Notes: generated by a model from the letters alone, not told the origin. 64,000 nucleotides of DNA from Planoprotostelium fungivorum (GCA_003024175.1 MDYQ01000107.1:1-64000), one strand, 5' to 3'. Counted from the stretch's first letter, positions 46,510 through 58,695 are shown. Numbers and translations are program-made.

Positions 46510-49500
46510 TTATTGCGGCGGTACCGTCTGTATTCGAAACATAACTTGCTCTATCAACTGTGTGACCTGCTCGATGTCCACGTGCTCCACACTCAGTCTC
46601 CCCGTCTCGTTCTGTATCTCCTGCTTCCATCATCATCGTGCCACCTTCATCCTCTATATCTCACTCTGAGTCGTTTGGAGTACGTGCACAAGTGCACTTT
46701 GGGTAAGAGCATCAACTCTTCTCCCGGTTTGAGTCCACGCGGCGAGCCTTCAGACATTCCAGCCAATTCAGACTGATGACATCATCAGCGACACCTCCAT
46801 CACGATGTGACTCACGAGTCCTATCTTACTGGTGTGCTCTCCTGCTTTCGGTGTTCTCGTGACACCGATGACGCTGTCGATGTCTAAGCAGTATCGCACG
46901 TGGTATTTGAATGAATCGGCCTGTATCATGTGAGGAAGAACGAAAGAGGAAGAAACAGAGACACACCAACTGAAGTAGAACGTGACCGATGTTGAGGATG
47001 GTGGTGCCCCCCACCATGTAACTCACAAAGACAGGATACAAATTCTTGATGATGGTGGCAGATTGGACGTAGACTTCACCAAAGTTGAGGATGGTGTGGG
47101 ATAGACCCTCCCTCAATAGAGTGGGCTCCAACTCTCTCATCTTAACTGATAAGATCTGCAGTTGTTTGAAGTATTCCATCTCTCGCAAGAAAAAGTCCTG
47201 TCTCGTTTCAATGTCCGCTCATCATCATCTCATCCGCACGAAAATAAACCGAAATAGAAAAATAAAATGAAATAAAATGTCACCTTGATGAGACGGTTTC
47301 GCAGATCGATCCCCTCATCGGAGAAGAAAGTCTTTAACCTGGCCGTGTCTTCTTCAGATATATCTACATGAGGCTCTTCATAGAAGATGGAGTGCTGTTT
47401 GATCGCGTTCCTCGGCCTCAGAGACAGACCGTCGAAGGTGGCTGCCCTTGAGAACCCCTTTAAAGACATCTTGCCTCGAAACAAGTGGTTGTGTGATTTT
47501 CCCAGGCTCTTTGTCTTCTCCCTCGGCTCTTCTTCCATGGAAGGTGACTTGTCCGTCCCTGGGCTTCCCGTGCCGATCATCGGGCTACCGATGGGGCTCT
47601 GAAGGACTCAGCATCTACAACGTTGTAGACGGACTCACCGTGGACATTTCGATAGATTTGGGCCGCGGCATACCGTACTGGCCACTCTGGTATCTGAAGC
47701 CTAAATTGTCCGATTTGATCGTCCATTTTCTGAGAGGAAGTGGTTTCAGCATTCTACTGAGAGTGAAAATGAATTTCGATGTATGGTAACACGAGAATTC
47801 ACCTCAGGCTCTTCTTCTCTGGCAGTGGACCACCTTCTATGGGAATCTATAGACGATCAGAACTCAAGTCTCACGCGATCATGATGATCAGCATGATCAT
47901 GATGATCATCAAGATGATCATGATGTCTTAAAGAGATTGTCTCACCGGTGCGATGCCGACGTCGAATGGCTGAGAAGACGCCCTCTGATGATCCGACAAT
48001 TTGTACTTCCCAGGTGTTCCCGTGCTCAATCTATCCACGTGAGCGTCTACAACCCTCCATCTCCCACCTCTTCGATTTCGGTGGTTCCGTCGAGCTTGGC
48101 CGAATGGACACATCCATCGTCGATTTACTCAGCCTGGGTGATGCACAGGGACTCGAATTGGTCGATGCATTGTTCCACTCTTCGTTGTCTGACAATGTGC
48201 TGTAGTTTGTCACCTCTGTGTCACTGTCTTCCAGTGAAGATTCTGTATTGGGACCTGAAGTCACGTGCCACGATTCGCCGGATGATATCTTGGAGAGTGA
48301 GTGATGGTCATGAGGTGTAAGATGTAAGATGTCTCACTTGCTTGGCAAAGGAGGCGATGGTTTGATAGCAGAATGCGTATTGGTCTCTGTGTGTCAACAT
48401 ACCACTCCTCTGATCTCTCAACTTCACCAGAGTGTCCACCATGTTCAATCTCAGCGTCGGCTGTTCTCCCCCTGTTTTCACTGAGTTTTCCACGGAATTT
48501 CACGGATTTCACTCACTCTCGAGTGACTGCTTGTAGTCCAGGATCATCTTGCACATGTTGGTGAGTATGATGTACGCTCCGGTACGTCCGATGCCTGCGG
48601 AACAGTGTACAGTGATGGGACCGTCTGATGACTTGTTCGTGTCGTTCAGTAGTGGAGACAATGACATCAATGCCATGATATCTTTCGGAACTCCGTGGTC
48701 GGGCCAGCCACTGTACTGATGGTGCTCCACGCGATGTACGACGTCGTTCTTCAGCTAGGCGGGGTGAGGGGAGAGTGGCGGGTTGTAGATGACTCACATC
48801 GGTAATGTCCATGGTTCGTACGGTGAGTTGTTTTGCCTCTTTGATTTCCGTCACTTGTACCCTGATGCTTCCGTAGGTCTGACTGCTGTTGGGCAGATCG
48901 GGAAAATATTGATCCGCTTTCAGCTGAATGGGTGAGTGAGATTTCAGTGAGTTTTCACTGACCTTTCCGCCCTCGACGAATCGAGTGAGCATGACGACGG
49001 AGGAAGTGTTGAATTGGATGATCATCCGATAGAAATCCTCCACAGTGTGAGGGAGTGGTGCCTGGCAGGCAATGAAGTGCATGGGCCCGATCTATCGAGT
49101 GTCATATCGTATGGAAGAAACAATCGATTTGATCGATGATGTGTGATGATGGATGTGTATGATTTGTGTGATGTGTGGATGATGTCCTCACATCTACAAA
49201 GGATGCGTTGATGTAATCAGAATTGACATCGCCAACGGATCTCTGGAGCAACACACGTGTCGATGTGTCTGTCACACGTCAGTATATGTCATGATATCAT
49301 ACCTTCTCCTGTGACATCATGCGTGTACTCACAGGGTCGGATGTCCACGTATCTATTTTTAGACAGGGCGGGCAAATTGTCCTGAGCCTGAGGTTCCGAA
49401 TACAGCGCCCGGGCCGCCAGCCTCCGATTCGATTCGGCAACGATGGCCTGTCCTCATCAACCTCATCCATCTACAACGTTGTAGACTCACCATCCACTCC

Positions 49501-52500
49501 TCGTCGATGACGTCCGGCGTGGCGTGATCTTCCAGCTTCTCGTGTAGATCCTCCAGAGATTCCGCTCGAATTTCTGCTGACTTCATCATTCGATCGAAAT
49601 CAGAGGGGCTCGAGATCGATCCCAGGGCCTGGCGCGTTTTTTTCACCGCGAAATAGCGAGAGATCGCACCGATGATGACCTTGGCTTTCACCTGCCCTCT
49701 GTCAGGCCCTATCGATCTACAACGGTGTAGATGGACTCACCAGTGTTTTGCCGTGACGGATCTCTTCTATGGCATCGTATTGTCCTTCTTTCAATAGAAC
49801 GAGGTGAGGTCCGACGTGGAAATCTTGCGTCTGCAGCGTATCGTTCGTCTCTAACGATCTGCAGAGAGATTCAGCTTCTCTCTGTCCGATCGATTGTCCG
49901 ATCTCGAAGGGGTTACGCTTGCCCGACAAGGCGTAATATCTGTGGATGTGAGTGAAATCTCATCGAGATTTCGATCACCTCTTGATGAAATCGGCGTGGG
50001 TGAAAGAGAAGGGGAAACTATGACACTTGTAGAAGGTAGTCTTCAGAACATTCATGCATCTCAGTTGGCGTGTGACGTATTCCGCGTCGAAATCTCCGGG
50101 AGTTTTCTTCTCGCTGGGGTTTACGCACAGGACGTAATGACAGCCTGGGAGTGTTACGTACGATCTACAATCAGTCAATCTCACCCCTGTTGAGTACGGA
50201 AGAGGTCAATTGATCCAGCGTCGATTCATACTTGGATGTCATAGTGGACTTCTGTTGATCGGGGGTGGCATCATCGTTGTAGATGGACCGTACGAGGGGG
50301 TTCGAACTTTCGGATAAAATTCCAAAGAATTCGGTGGGGATATATTCCCGGTTGGATGTCAGAAAATTACCGGAATATTCCACCTGTGGTGGTGAGATGT
50401 GGCTCGTTGTAGATGAATACGTACGTCACAGGAAGTGTGTCGTATCGCAAAAGCGAAGCGCTGTCTGTCGTTTGATCGAATAAAGTTTGGATGATTTTCG
50501 TTGCTGCTCTCGATTCGCTGAATCAACTGGGTTTCTCTCACGTCCGCCTTCCACGTCATCTGTTGTAGTATTCCGATCATTCCGTAATTTTCCTGATTTC
50601 TGTCAGTCGGAATTCCGACGGAATTCCGATCCTCACCCCTTCGTACAGATCGACCGGCGTCTCGTGGTTTGTAGATGGTCCCGAATAATTGGGACAGGTC
50701 AGCCCCTCCTCTTTACACATTCTGTCCGTCCTGAAGAAATTGTTCTCATCGTAAGCTTTCTGTAATTTTTCCGCCGCATAATTGATGCAAAACTGTTCCA
50801 CACCATTTCTCGTGCTGTTTTCGTGTCCGAACACGTCTACAACGCGTCAGTTTTCTTCTGAGAATTTTCTTCTCACCTAAGAAACCTAAATTGCGCTCGT
50901 TCGGTGTACTGGAGAGGAGGTCGTTGCAATAGTTTGTCATCCATTCAAATAACGAACCGTACAATGATCTCGATATGGAATCTCTCAAACTCTCCGACTG
51001 TTCGTTGTAGATGAGATGATATCCATTTTCACAGGCGTATGTGACGTATGTATTACATCGTGAAATGAATCTCACCTCTTTGAGAGAGTATGGCACGTTG
51101 TAGAATGATTCGTCCTTGGCATTCGTGCTCAGACTCCTCTTCGTCAAGACCTTGTGTAGCGATTTCTCATCGATACCCAACAGGCTCGCCACTTGCTGTA
51201 CGACTGCGAAATTTCACTCTTTTTTCCCGGAAATTTCCCTCACCCTCTCCGTTGATGACCATCGATGGCTCACCCTCTGAACTTTCACCGAATTGTACGT
51301 TGCCCAGCAATAGAGCAGCCGAGCAGACCTTGCAGACGAAGAGAATCATTTCCTCGTTCATCTGTAGAGTCTTCATGCATTGTAGAACCTTTTCCATTTC
51401 TCTAGAATATTTCGAAGCATCAGCCGGTGTCGGTGTTCTCAGGTAGCGGTAGGCGTCGGGGGGTAAGAGCGAAATCTCCTCTGTTTTTCGTGAGTCGAGA
51501 AATTTCGTGAATATTTCACCTCGTTCGGAAAATTCCGAGGAATGGGTGAGGTAATAGAAGAAGTGAAAATTGAGCTCGTTGTAGACGTGAGTCGTCGTTC
51601 TAGATCTCTCCAAGAGATTCTGAAAGATGCTGGCACCCGTCACATTTCCCGCCGCGTTGCACATGATACGGTAGTACACCGCCTGTACGTGTGAATTTTC
51701 ACGGAATTTTCCATCTACAACACTCACGTAACGAGACGAGTTGTGATTGGGCACTGTCTTTGCGTTTCCAAAGGCCCTCAGTAGCTCACTCGAAGCTCTC
51801 AATTTGTTCATCACTTCTCCTCCCTGGATGTCGATGTTCTGGATCTTGTGCAGAATGTAGTCCAGTGCGTAACTCGTATTTTCCGTTTTTCCGGAGCCCG
51901 ACAGACCTCGCATGACGATGGTCTGTGACTTACCCTCCAGTAGCATCCGTCTGTTTCTGTCAATTGAATTTTCGCGTGGAATTCACCTGTGGGCGCGCTC
52001 TACAAGGCCGAATATGTGAGATTTACTCATCGTCGAAGGTGAACTGACTTCGTTTGTCGTTCTCATGGGATTCATCGCTATGATGGTTCTATAGCCGATG
52101 CTCGTCTACAACGCCCATCAGTTGAAATGTCACGTGTTTTTCATGGAAAACTCACGTAGATGTCATCGTTGGCCAGTCGATCTCTGAGTATGTTGACCAT
52201 CTGGCTCTCGGTGAGGTCGGGGAAGCGGGTGAAGTCCTCCACAGATACACCGCTCGGCTCGCTCATCTTTGGACCACTCAGTCGAGTCCTCCGTCTCCCA
52301 CTCACCTTGGCCTTCCTCACGTAACCGACTCCGTTCTTCAGAATGAATCTCTCACTTACGCTCTGCCACGTCTGATGACGTCATCACACGTCATCCGACC
52401 CTATTCTCACCTGTGGATCATCCTGTGCTCGAACTGTCTCTTGCGTTGAATGTCCCAGATGTGTCACATTCGGACTCGTCTCTGTTATCCTTTAAAATTA

Positions 52501-53779
52501 CACTCGTCTACAACCCGTCACCATCTGTGAATTTGAGTAGGGGTAACATGGTACCCTCTCGATCTACAACAATGTCCTTCACGAACGGATGCTGTGACGT
52601 GTCAGTCCGTTGTAGATGAAGATGATAATGACCTGAAGTAGATCCTGAAACGAAGAGCGTTTCGATGGATAGTGTGCCGTGCATTTTTCGATGAAATCTG
52701 TGAAGGCCCATGAGAAGAGGTGCGGGTTTTTCAGTTTTGGCGCCAACATCAATCGGTCCATCATACTGTGCATACCCGATCTACAACGCGTCAGAATGTT
52801 TTCTACCCTTTTTTCCTCACGTTTCGGTCGTGTTCTTCTTCAGGAGGTGAATGCAGAGGATACCCAGACTCCATATATCCGTCGCTTCACTGCAGGGTGT
52901 CATATTGTACATCTGACATTTATATTGTCAAATTATATTCTTCTTTACCTCGGTACAGATTCGCCCAGAATGATCTCGGGCGCGGCATATTTGACCTATT
53001 TAGGATGAATCATCATCACGTGAAAAAACACAAAATGCATCATGGATGAAGATCACCTTTCCAACATATATCGTGTCCTCTGATTTCTCTAAGAAGAGAT
53101 CACCCGAATAATCCAATTTGACTCTACCGTCTTCACAGAGAAATAAATTGTCTGAGATGGAGTCACGTCTTCACATCTTTCATCTCAACGCGTCACCTGG
53201 TTGGACGAGTCCGTGGACAATGTTCTTCGATTTTAGATAAGAGAGAGCGGATAGAACATCTGAGCAGATGAAAGACAGTTGATTTTCGTTGAGAGATGTC
53301 TGGTGACCAATCAGTGTCATCGATGCCTTGCAATATTCGAGAGGAATCTAAAGTGAAAGTCAAACAAGAGCCGGGGGGTGTGACTCACTTGTAGCCTGCC
53401 AGATGTTTTGATGGGGCGGAGATAATGAATCAGTTGAGGACACCCATCATTGAGTTCGGAGAGTCTTTTTGCTCGTAGTATGAGATCTATAATTCGAATC
53501 AATGGGAGAAATGAGATGATTTCAATGTTCGACTACCTGGTTCGGCCAAACCAGGTGATTCGATGACGCGAACTGCAACTGGAAATGGTTCCTCTCCTTT
53601 ATGTTTTGTTCCTTTATATAATTTGGCAAATGTCCTATAGACAACGTCAACCGCTCACGATGTTGCGAACAAAATCATCTCCACATCGAATGCAGATGCA
53701 GAATCTCATGGTGGATCACACACCTGCCGGATTGGCTGGGGAATCCTTCGCCCAAGATGAGATTGTTCTCTTCGTTCAT
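46510..53779 (-). CDS. Pseudokinase-myosin-PTP-DH fusion protein
   Basis: About 35 short exons in one continuous frame chain, very roughly 1,900-2,000 residues. Parts from the N-terminus: (1) protein kinase fold, 53779 to about 52620, with VAVR instead of VAVK, HGL instead of HRD, DYS instead of DFG, and an intact APE, so predicted inactive. (2) Myosin motor, about 52265-49790: P-loop GLSGSGKT, switch I NSSRY, switch II DVFGHE, EQFCINYAAEKLQ, HYVLCVNPSEKK. (3) One IQ-like neck, AISRYFAVKK (about 49690). (4) PTP domain, about 49420-48310: KNRYVDIRPY, SDYINASFVD, WPDHGVPK, HCSAGIGRTG. (5) Ser-rich linker, then (6) a DH domain (about 47345-46510) ending at a TAA. No internal stop-start gap is seen between domains. 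Confidence 0.8.
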
Positions 53780-54099
53780 CTTGTTCAGCTTCTACCACGT
53801 TGAAGAAGCAGTGACGGGCGAAGGTTATCCCGTAGCGTGTGATTGCCTTCGTTCGATATGGTGGCGCTGATATACGCGGACCTCTGAGTGGGAGGACGCC
53901 AGTCTGGTCTCGCAGATTTCAGATATCTCCCGACCCCGCGGCTTCTTGATAATCTTATCGGTCACCGTGACGACACATTGTTAGAGGCGTTATATACACA
54001 CTCATACAACGCCTCAGATCTGGTGCAGAGTACACTGGTCCGGGGCTGCTCTATATACTTAGGACACGAAAATGGGACGAGAGGAAATGTCGATCCTGT
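53780..54099. other. Intergenic, between myosin fusion and HP1
   Basis: About 320 bp upstream of the myosin fusion start and downstream of the HP1 stop. A plus-strand frame here (53888 on) has no family resemblance. No other feature seen. Confidence 0.5.
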
Positions 54100-55335
54100 T
54101 TATATGTCTTGGGAGTCTGCAGGCAGCTCGATGATTCTGTCTGAACTGGCTCTGGGTGTGCCGCTGCTGGTCTCTTCCTTGTTCTTTTCTTCTCCTTCTT
54201 CTCCTGCCTTCTTCTTCTCTTCTCCCTCGCTCTCCGATCCAATATCGTCAAACTGTCCCCTCTCAGTATCGCTGTAGACGGTGAATCAATCCACCTTGAT
54301 TCTCGTCTGATAGAATTCGATGACAGTCTGAGGTGCCTGCATGTTGCAGATCCAAGCGGGGACGAATGTCTTCACGCCTCCAGAGCCCTTCCTGAGTGGC
54401 TTGAGGATGGAGATGATGCAGACGATGACTCACCACAAGATGTATAGGTTCAATTCTCCGTCGATGATTCTACCTCCGATGATCTCTTCTATCGTGTCTT
54501 GGTATTGGAATCCGTATTCTTTTCTCGCCTTGTTACCTGGGCTGGGTCAGTCCAGAATAAAATGAAATAAAACGACCTTTTGAGGGTAACGGGGTACCGA
54601 GTGATTGCGTCTTATCTGAGCCATTCTTTTGTCTCTTTGGGCTGGCCTCCTTTTCGATCGTGAGTCAGAATGTCTCATGTTGTATCGAAAACACATGAAG
54701 CACTTGACTCACATCCGAATCACTGTTGAAGTTGTCCAAGTGCACGACCTCCTCTGGCTGGACGGAATGAGTGGATGATGATGTGATGGACTCTCACCTG
54801 TGTGCTGGGCTTCTTCGCTTTTTTCGCCGGTGTGTCTTTCTTTGCAGGTGTGTCCTTCTTTGCTGTAGATTTCTTATCCTCTTTCGACGGTGTCTTCTTG
54901 TCGTCTTTCGATGGTGTCTTCTTCTCCTCTTTCGATGATGCCTTCTTTTCATCTTTTTTCTTGGGTGTGGTCTTTGTCGCATCATCCTCTGCTCCTTCAT
55001 GTGAGATTCCTGCAGAATGCATTCAGATGGATGATTTCTGAAATCTTCACCCTTCTTCTCTCTCTCGTGGAATTCTTTCAATAAACCGCTACAATAGAGG
55101 TTCTCGACATCCTCCCAGGTGTTATCATCTTTGGAATAGCCCTCCCATTTAATCAGATACTGCTCCGTATGCTATAGACCATCAGCTGACTGTGTTCCAT
55201 CATCAGTCTTACCTCTGTCGTTCTGTGGCCCACGACCTTTTCAACGGTGTATATGTCATCTGCCTGCTTGTAACGTTAGACTTCAGCTTAACTACGATCG
55301 ATCGACACCTGAGTCGATTTCCTCTTCTTCACCAT
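54100..55335 (-). CDS. HP1-type chromodomain protein
   Basis: ATG at 55335 (MVKKRKSTQ). Chromodomain: YTVEKVVGHRTT, YLIKWEGYSKDDNTWED, ENLYC, with the aromatic cage residues Tyr, Trp and Trp or Tyr. The hinge is Lys-rich repeats (DDKKTPSKEDKK, KKDTPAKKDTPAKK). The chromo shadow domain (IIGGRIIDGELNLYILW, TFVPAWICNMQAPQTV, IEFYQTRIK) is the HP1 hallmark. A further exon after a 33-nt intron gives an acidic Glu-rich tail ending at 54100; if that intron is not used, the protein ends at 54286. HP1 binds H3K9-methylated nucleosomes and silences repeats. Confidence 0.85.
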
Positions 55336-55425
55336 CTTCCCTTGTTCGTCCGATTATGGCGCGATGTGATCTTCGAGTGGTCAATTAAATAATTCAAATG
55401 GGATGCACAATAATTTACAAACGAT

Positions 55426-58308
55426 TTATTTCCTCTGTGATGCCAGCAATGCATCCGTCAGCACCTCAAAGACATGCCGCGTATCAGATGCCGAATCCAC
55501 CGTGCTCATCAACACGCTCCCGAAAGACTGCACCGACGTCATCCATCTCTCCATCTTCACATTATCTCACCGTGTATCTCCTCGCGCTGACCGCCTTCGT
55601 CAAGTTCTTCTCTAAACCTCTCGCCTCCGTCTGAATGTCCTCCTCCAATTTCGTCAGCATGTCATCCAACTTTGTGATGTCCACGGAGAGGCCGCTGCAA
55701 AACTCGACGAACCGCTCTGCAGAATCGACGGCAGGGATGAGCTGGTGGTGGATGTGACTGAGTCTGTAGTGCTCGTCCCTCAGAATTTGCATCTCCTGCA
55801 CTCTGTCAGTCTCTCATCTCGGATGTCTCTTGGACATCATCGTCATCGAAGATGGTGATGGGGATCACCTTCATGTGTCTATCCCTCTCGACTTCTAATA
55901 TCGAGTTTTCGACTCTAGAGTGGACCTTCTGTCGGACCATGTAAGAGATGTCGGCGAGGGTTGCACCCATTTCAGTCTGCAAGGCTTTACGGCTCTCTCG
56001 TCTCCTCAGCGTGGCCTCGTTTGCCTTCTGTGCCTCCAAACTGTCACTCGTGTCACAATACGGCCGGCTTACCTTCGAGAATAAAATAAAATAAAATCAC
56101 CTCTCCACGTAACTGGCGGGAAACAGACCGAAAGAACCTTCTATCGTATTTCCAAAGCACCAACCATCACCGTAATCCTCCAACACCTCGATCGTGTCTC
56201 CCGCCAAGAACGTCAGCTCTCCCTCTTCCACTCCCTATCCCCGTTAGTGATGACGTCATCTGACGTATCACCTCGAATGGATACAGAGCCTTCGACAGTC
56301 GATTGCCTCGCGGTCGTTTCGGAGTTTCAACTTCCACTTCTTCCTCTTCGGTCACGACGATATCGGGCGTGGCAGTCTCTTCCTCTACAATGAGTCCACC
56401 CTCTCCCTCTACAATGAGTCCACCCTCTCCCTCTACAACGGGCCCACTCTCTTCCTCCACAGGCTTCCCTTCGGTGATACTGTATTCCTCCTTGGCCTGA
56501 TCGATCCTACATCCTTCAACTCTCTCTCGTTCTCTCTTCACTCACACTTGCTTCAGAGACACGTGGTATCTGTCTTTATCTGTAGGTGCTCTGTCTTTCC
56601 TCCCGATGAATACGTTACGTCCGGGCTATCTCGCGTCACACTCGTTCATTCAATCGACTCACCTTGATGGTGGGAACCTTATCACCAAATATCTCCACGG
56701 CAGGTGCGATCGAAGGCCCCCTCTTTGTTTTCGTGGGACTGGTCGGTGTCAACGTGTCAACGATCTCCTTCTCCTTGGAAGATGCATCAGCCTCGATGGA
56801 AACGAACGATGGTGAATCATTGCAAGAACTCACTCGCGTCTCTTCTTTGGATGACGGTGGAATTTGGCTCGTCTCGTCCAATATGTCGATGAACTCCTCG
56901 ATCTCTCTCAATAGATCGTCTTCCTCTGTCACAACCACCGTGGTATCTTCTTTAGAGGACGTCTCTTCACGGATTGTACTCTCTCTCTTCTCTTTCGAAA
57001 GAATTGGCTCTTCCACCGTCACTTCTTCCTCAGATTCTTCATCTACAACGATCGGTGTGGGTGGTGGAGAGGTCACCACGGTTACGGGTGGTTGTGATTG
57101 TTTCATCGGAATGGAGGGAAGGGGTTTGGGTGGCCTCGCAAAATACTCGTCCCGCGTGGGAGCTCGGACTCTCCGCGTAATTTCCGGGGTGGTCGGCATC
57201 GCCCCCTTCACCTCGCCCTGTACGGGTTTTGCGGCCTCTTGAACCTGCGACTGCGACGTCGGAGGGTTGTGGAAGTTCTGACGCACTGCACCCATGATGG
57301 GTCTTGGGCCGATGGTGGGGCCCGTACGCTTGACCGGAGTTTCCGTCGCCTTCGCTCGGGCCGAGGGCGGAGAATTCGGAACTTCCGCGGATCTTCCTAG
57401 GGAGATTGGAGGTTGTGACGGAGAACTGACACCCGTCAGTGATGGAGAAGGAGCTCCAGTGGAGGGTGGAGCGGCTGGTGAGGGATGGCCCAATAGGGGA
57501 CCAGAAGGGCGATTGGCCACGGGTGGTCGTGGTAACAGATTGAGACTGGGACGACTGGCAACTGCTGGAACGTTCGGTGGCTGAGGATTTCCCGGGCGGC
57601 TGAGTGGTCTCGATGCCACCTCTGGAGCTGAAGGTGATGATCAGCATGAAGATGAGACGAGAGGACAGACTCACGCGGCCGAAAAAGGTTATCGGCGGAA
57701 TTTGATTCCCTCAAGGACTTGTGTTGGGTTGGTTTCTCTGAAGGTACCGGTGTGTTGGTTGGATTTGGGCGATTTGGTATTTGGGGTGTCATCTGTTTGA
57801 GATCGGCCGATGATCTCAGGGACGCTGGCTTCTGGATTGGAACGGGGGGAGCTTGCTTCACCGGGACTTTCGATGACTCATTGGAGTTGTGAATCTGATC
57901 GAGAGATGCGGATGGTCGAAGTGATCTGACCGTGGATGCATTTCCCATCTGGATGATCATGATGGGCTCTTTGCGTAACGAAGAGACGAGGCCTGGCCTG
58001 TGGAGAAGTGAGTGGGAGTTGATGATGTGATTCGAGTCTTCGGAAAGATGTTTTACTGACCCTGTCGGTTGTCCGCTCGTTCTCTCTGCATCTGTAAGAG
58101 GTCAGTGGGAACATGTGATGTTTTGGAAATGAATGACATACTTGTAGATCCGGGACGAGACGGTGGACCTCCTCCAGCTGATTGGATGATCAGTCGGACA
58201 GATTAAATATAGATTCAGTGGACATTTAAGCGAAGGTCGGTCGTGGATATCAACAGTGAAATAGAGAATAGGTTCACCTGGTGTGGCCAGCTTATTAGGT
58301 TCAGACAT
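55426..58308 (-). CDS. Proline-rich SH3 scaffold with coiled-coil C-terminus
   Basis: ATG at 58308 (MSEPNKLATP), a short first exon, then a long Pro/Ser-rich region (RPPVANRPSG, SPPPTPIVV type) with acidic stretches, 57960-56640. A tandem 8-residue block, EGEGGLIV, repeats near 56400. Then a complete SH3 domain: ALYPFE, EEGELTFLAGDTIEVLEDYG, CFGNTIEGSFGLFPASYV. The C-terminus is coiled coil (MQEMQILRDEHYRLSHIH) ending at 55426. Such proteins link Pro-rich actin regulators to membranes. No BAR domain is seen. Exact partners unknown. Confidence 0.72.
56392..56463. repeat. 24-bp tandem repeat in the SH3 scaffold
   Basis: About three 24-bp units (CTACAATGAGTCCACC core) in coding phase, giving repeated GLIVEGEG-like residues before the SH3 domain. 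The third unit is diverged. Confidence 0.8.
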
Positions 58309-58695
58309 CTCAATCGGAATGGGCTTGGAGATGGGATGCGTAACAACCTGCCATCTACAACATGATTTTCACCATCATTTATCAATATCTCAAAACCTGG
58401 ATGAATAGACTTTCCAAGTCGAACAGTTGGTACATTGCACTGATAAGTTGTCGCAACACTACAATCCGATCACAAGGATTCAGTTGACGCTGTCAACGAA
58501 GTTGGTAGAGCCTTCAACCTCACGCGTTGTCGACCCCTTTCAGCAGTCGGGGCGGTGTTGATCGCACAATGAACTCCACCTGATCTCCCTTAATAATTCC
58601 TTCAGGGAGATTCTATTATTCTCGAGACATGCACACAAGGTGACGTCACCTGCCAACTGTCCTCCTCCTTCGACGGGTGACATTTTCACAGCCAC
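58309..58695. other. Intergenic, divergent promoter region
   Basis: About 390 bp between the SH3 scaffold and the surface protein gene. No ORF, RNA gene or repeat I can support. Confidence 0.5.

Noticed and set aside
48310-49420. The PTP as a separate gene
   Set aside because: Frames join through GT-AG introns on both sides with no stop or start between motor, PTP and DH, and no intergenic-sized gap.
50896-50912. Apparent loss of the switch II Asp in the myosin motor
   Set aside because: The Asp codon is split by an intron; splicing restores DVFGHE.
53888-54277. Plus-strand 129-codon frame
   Set aside because: Antisense to the HP1 acidic tail and its downstream region; no family resemblance.
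56664-57242. Plus-strand 192-codon frame
   Set aside because: Antisense of the proline-rich part of the SH3 scaffold.
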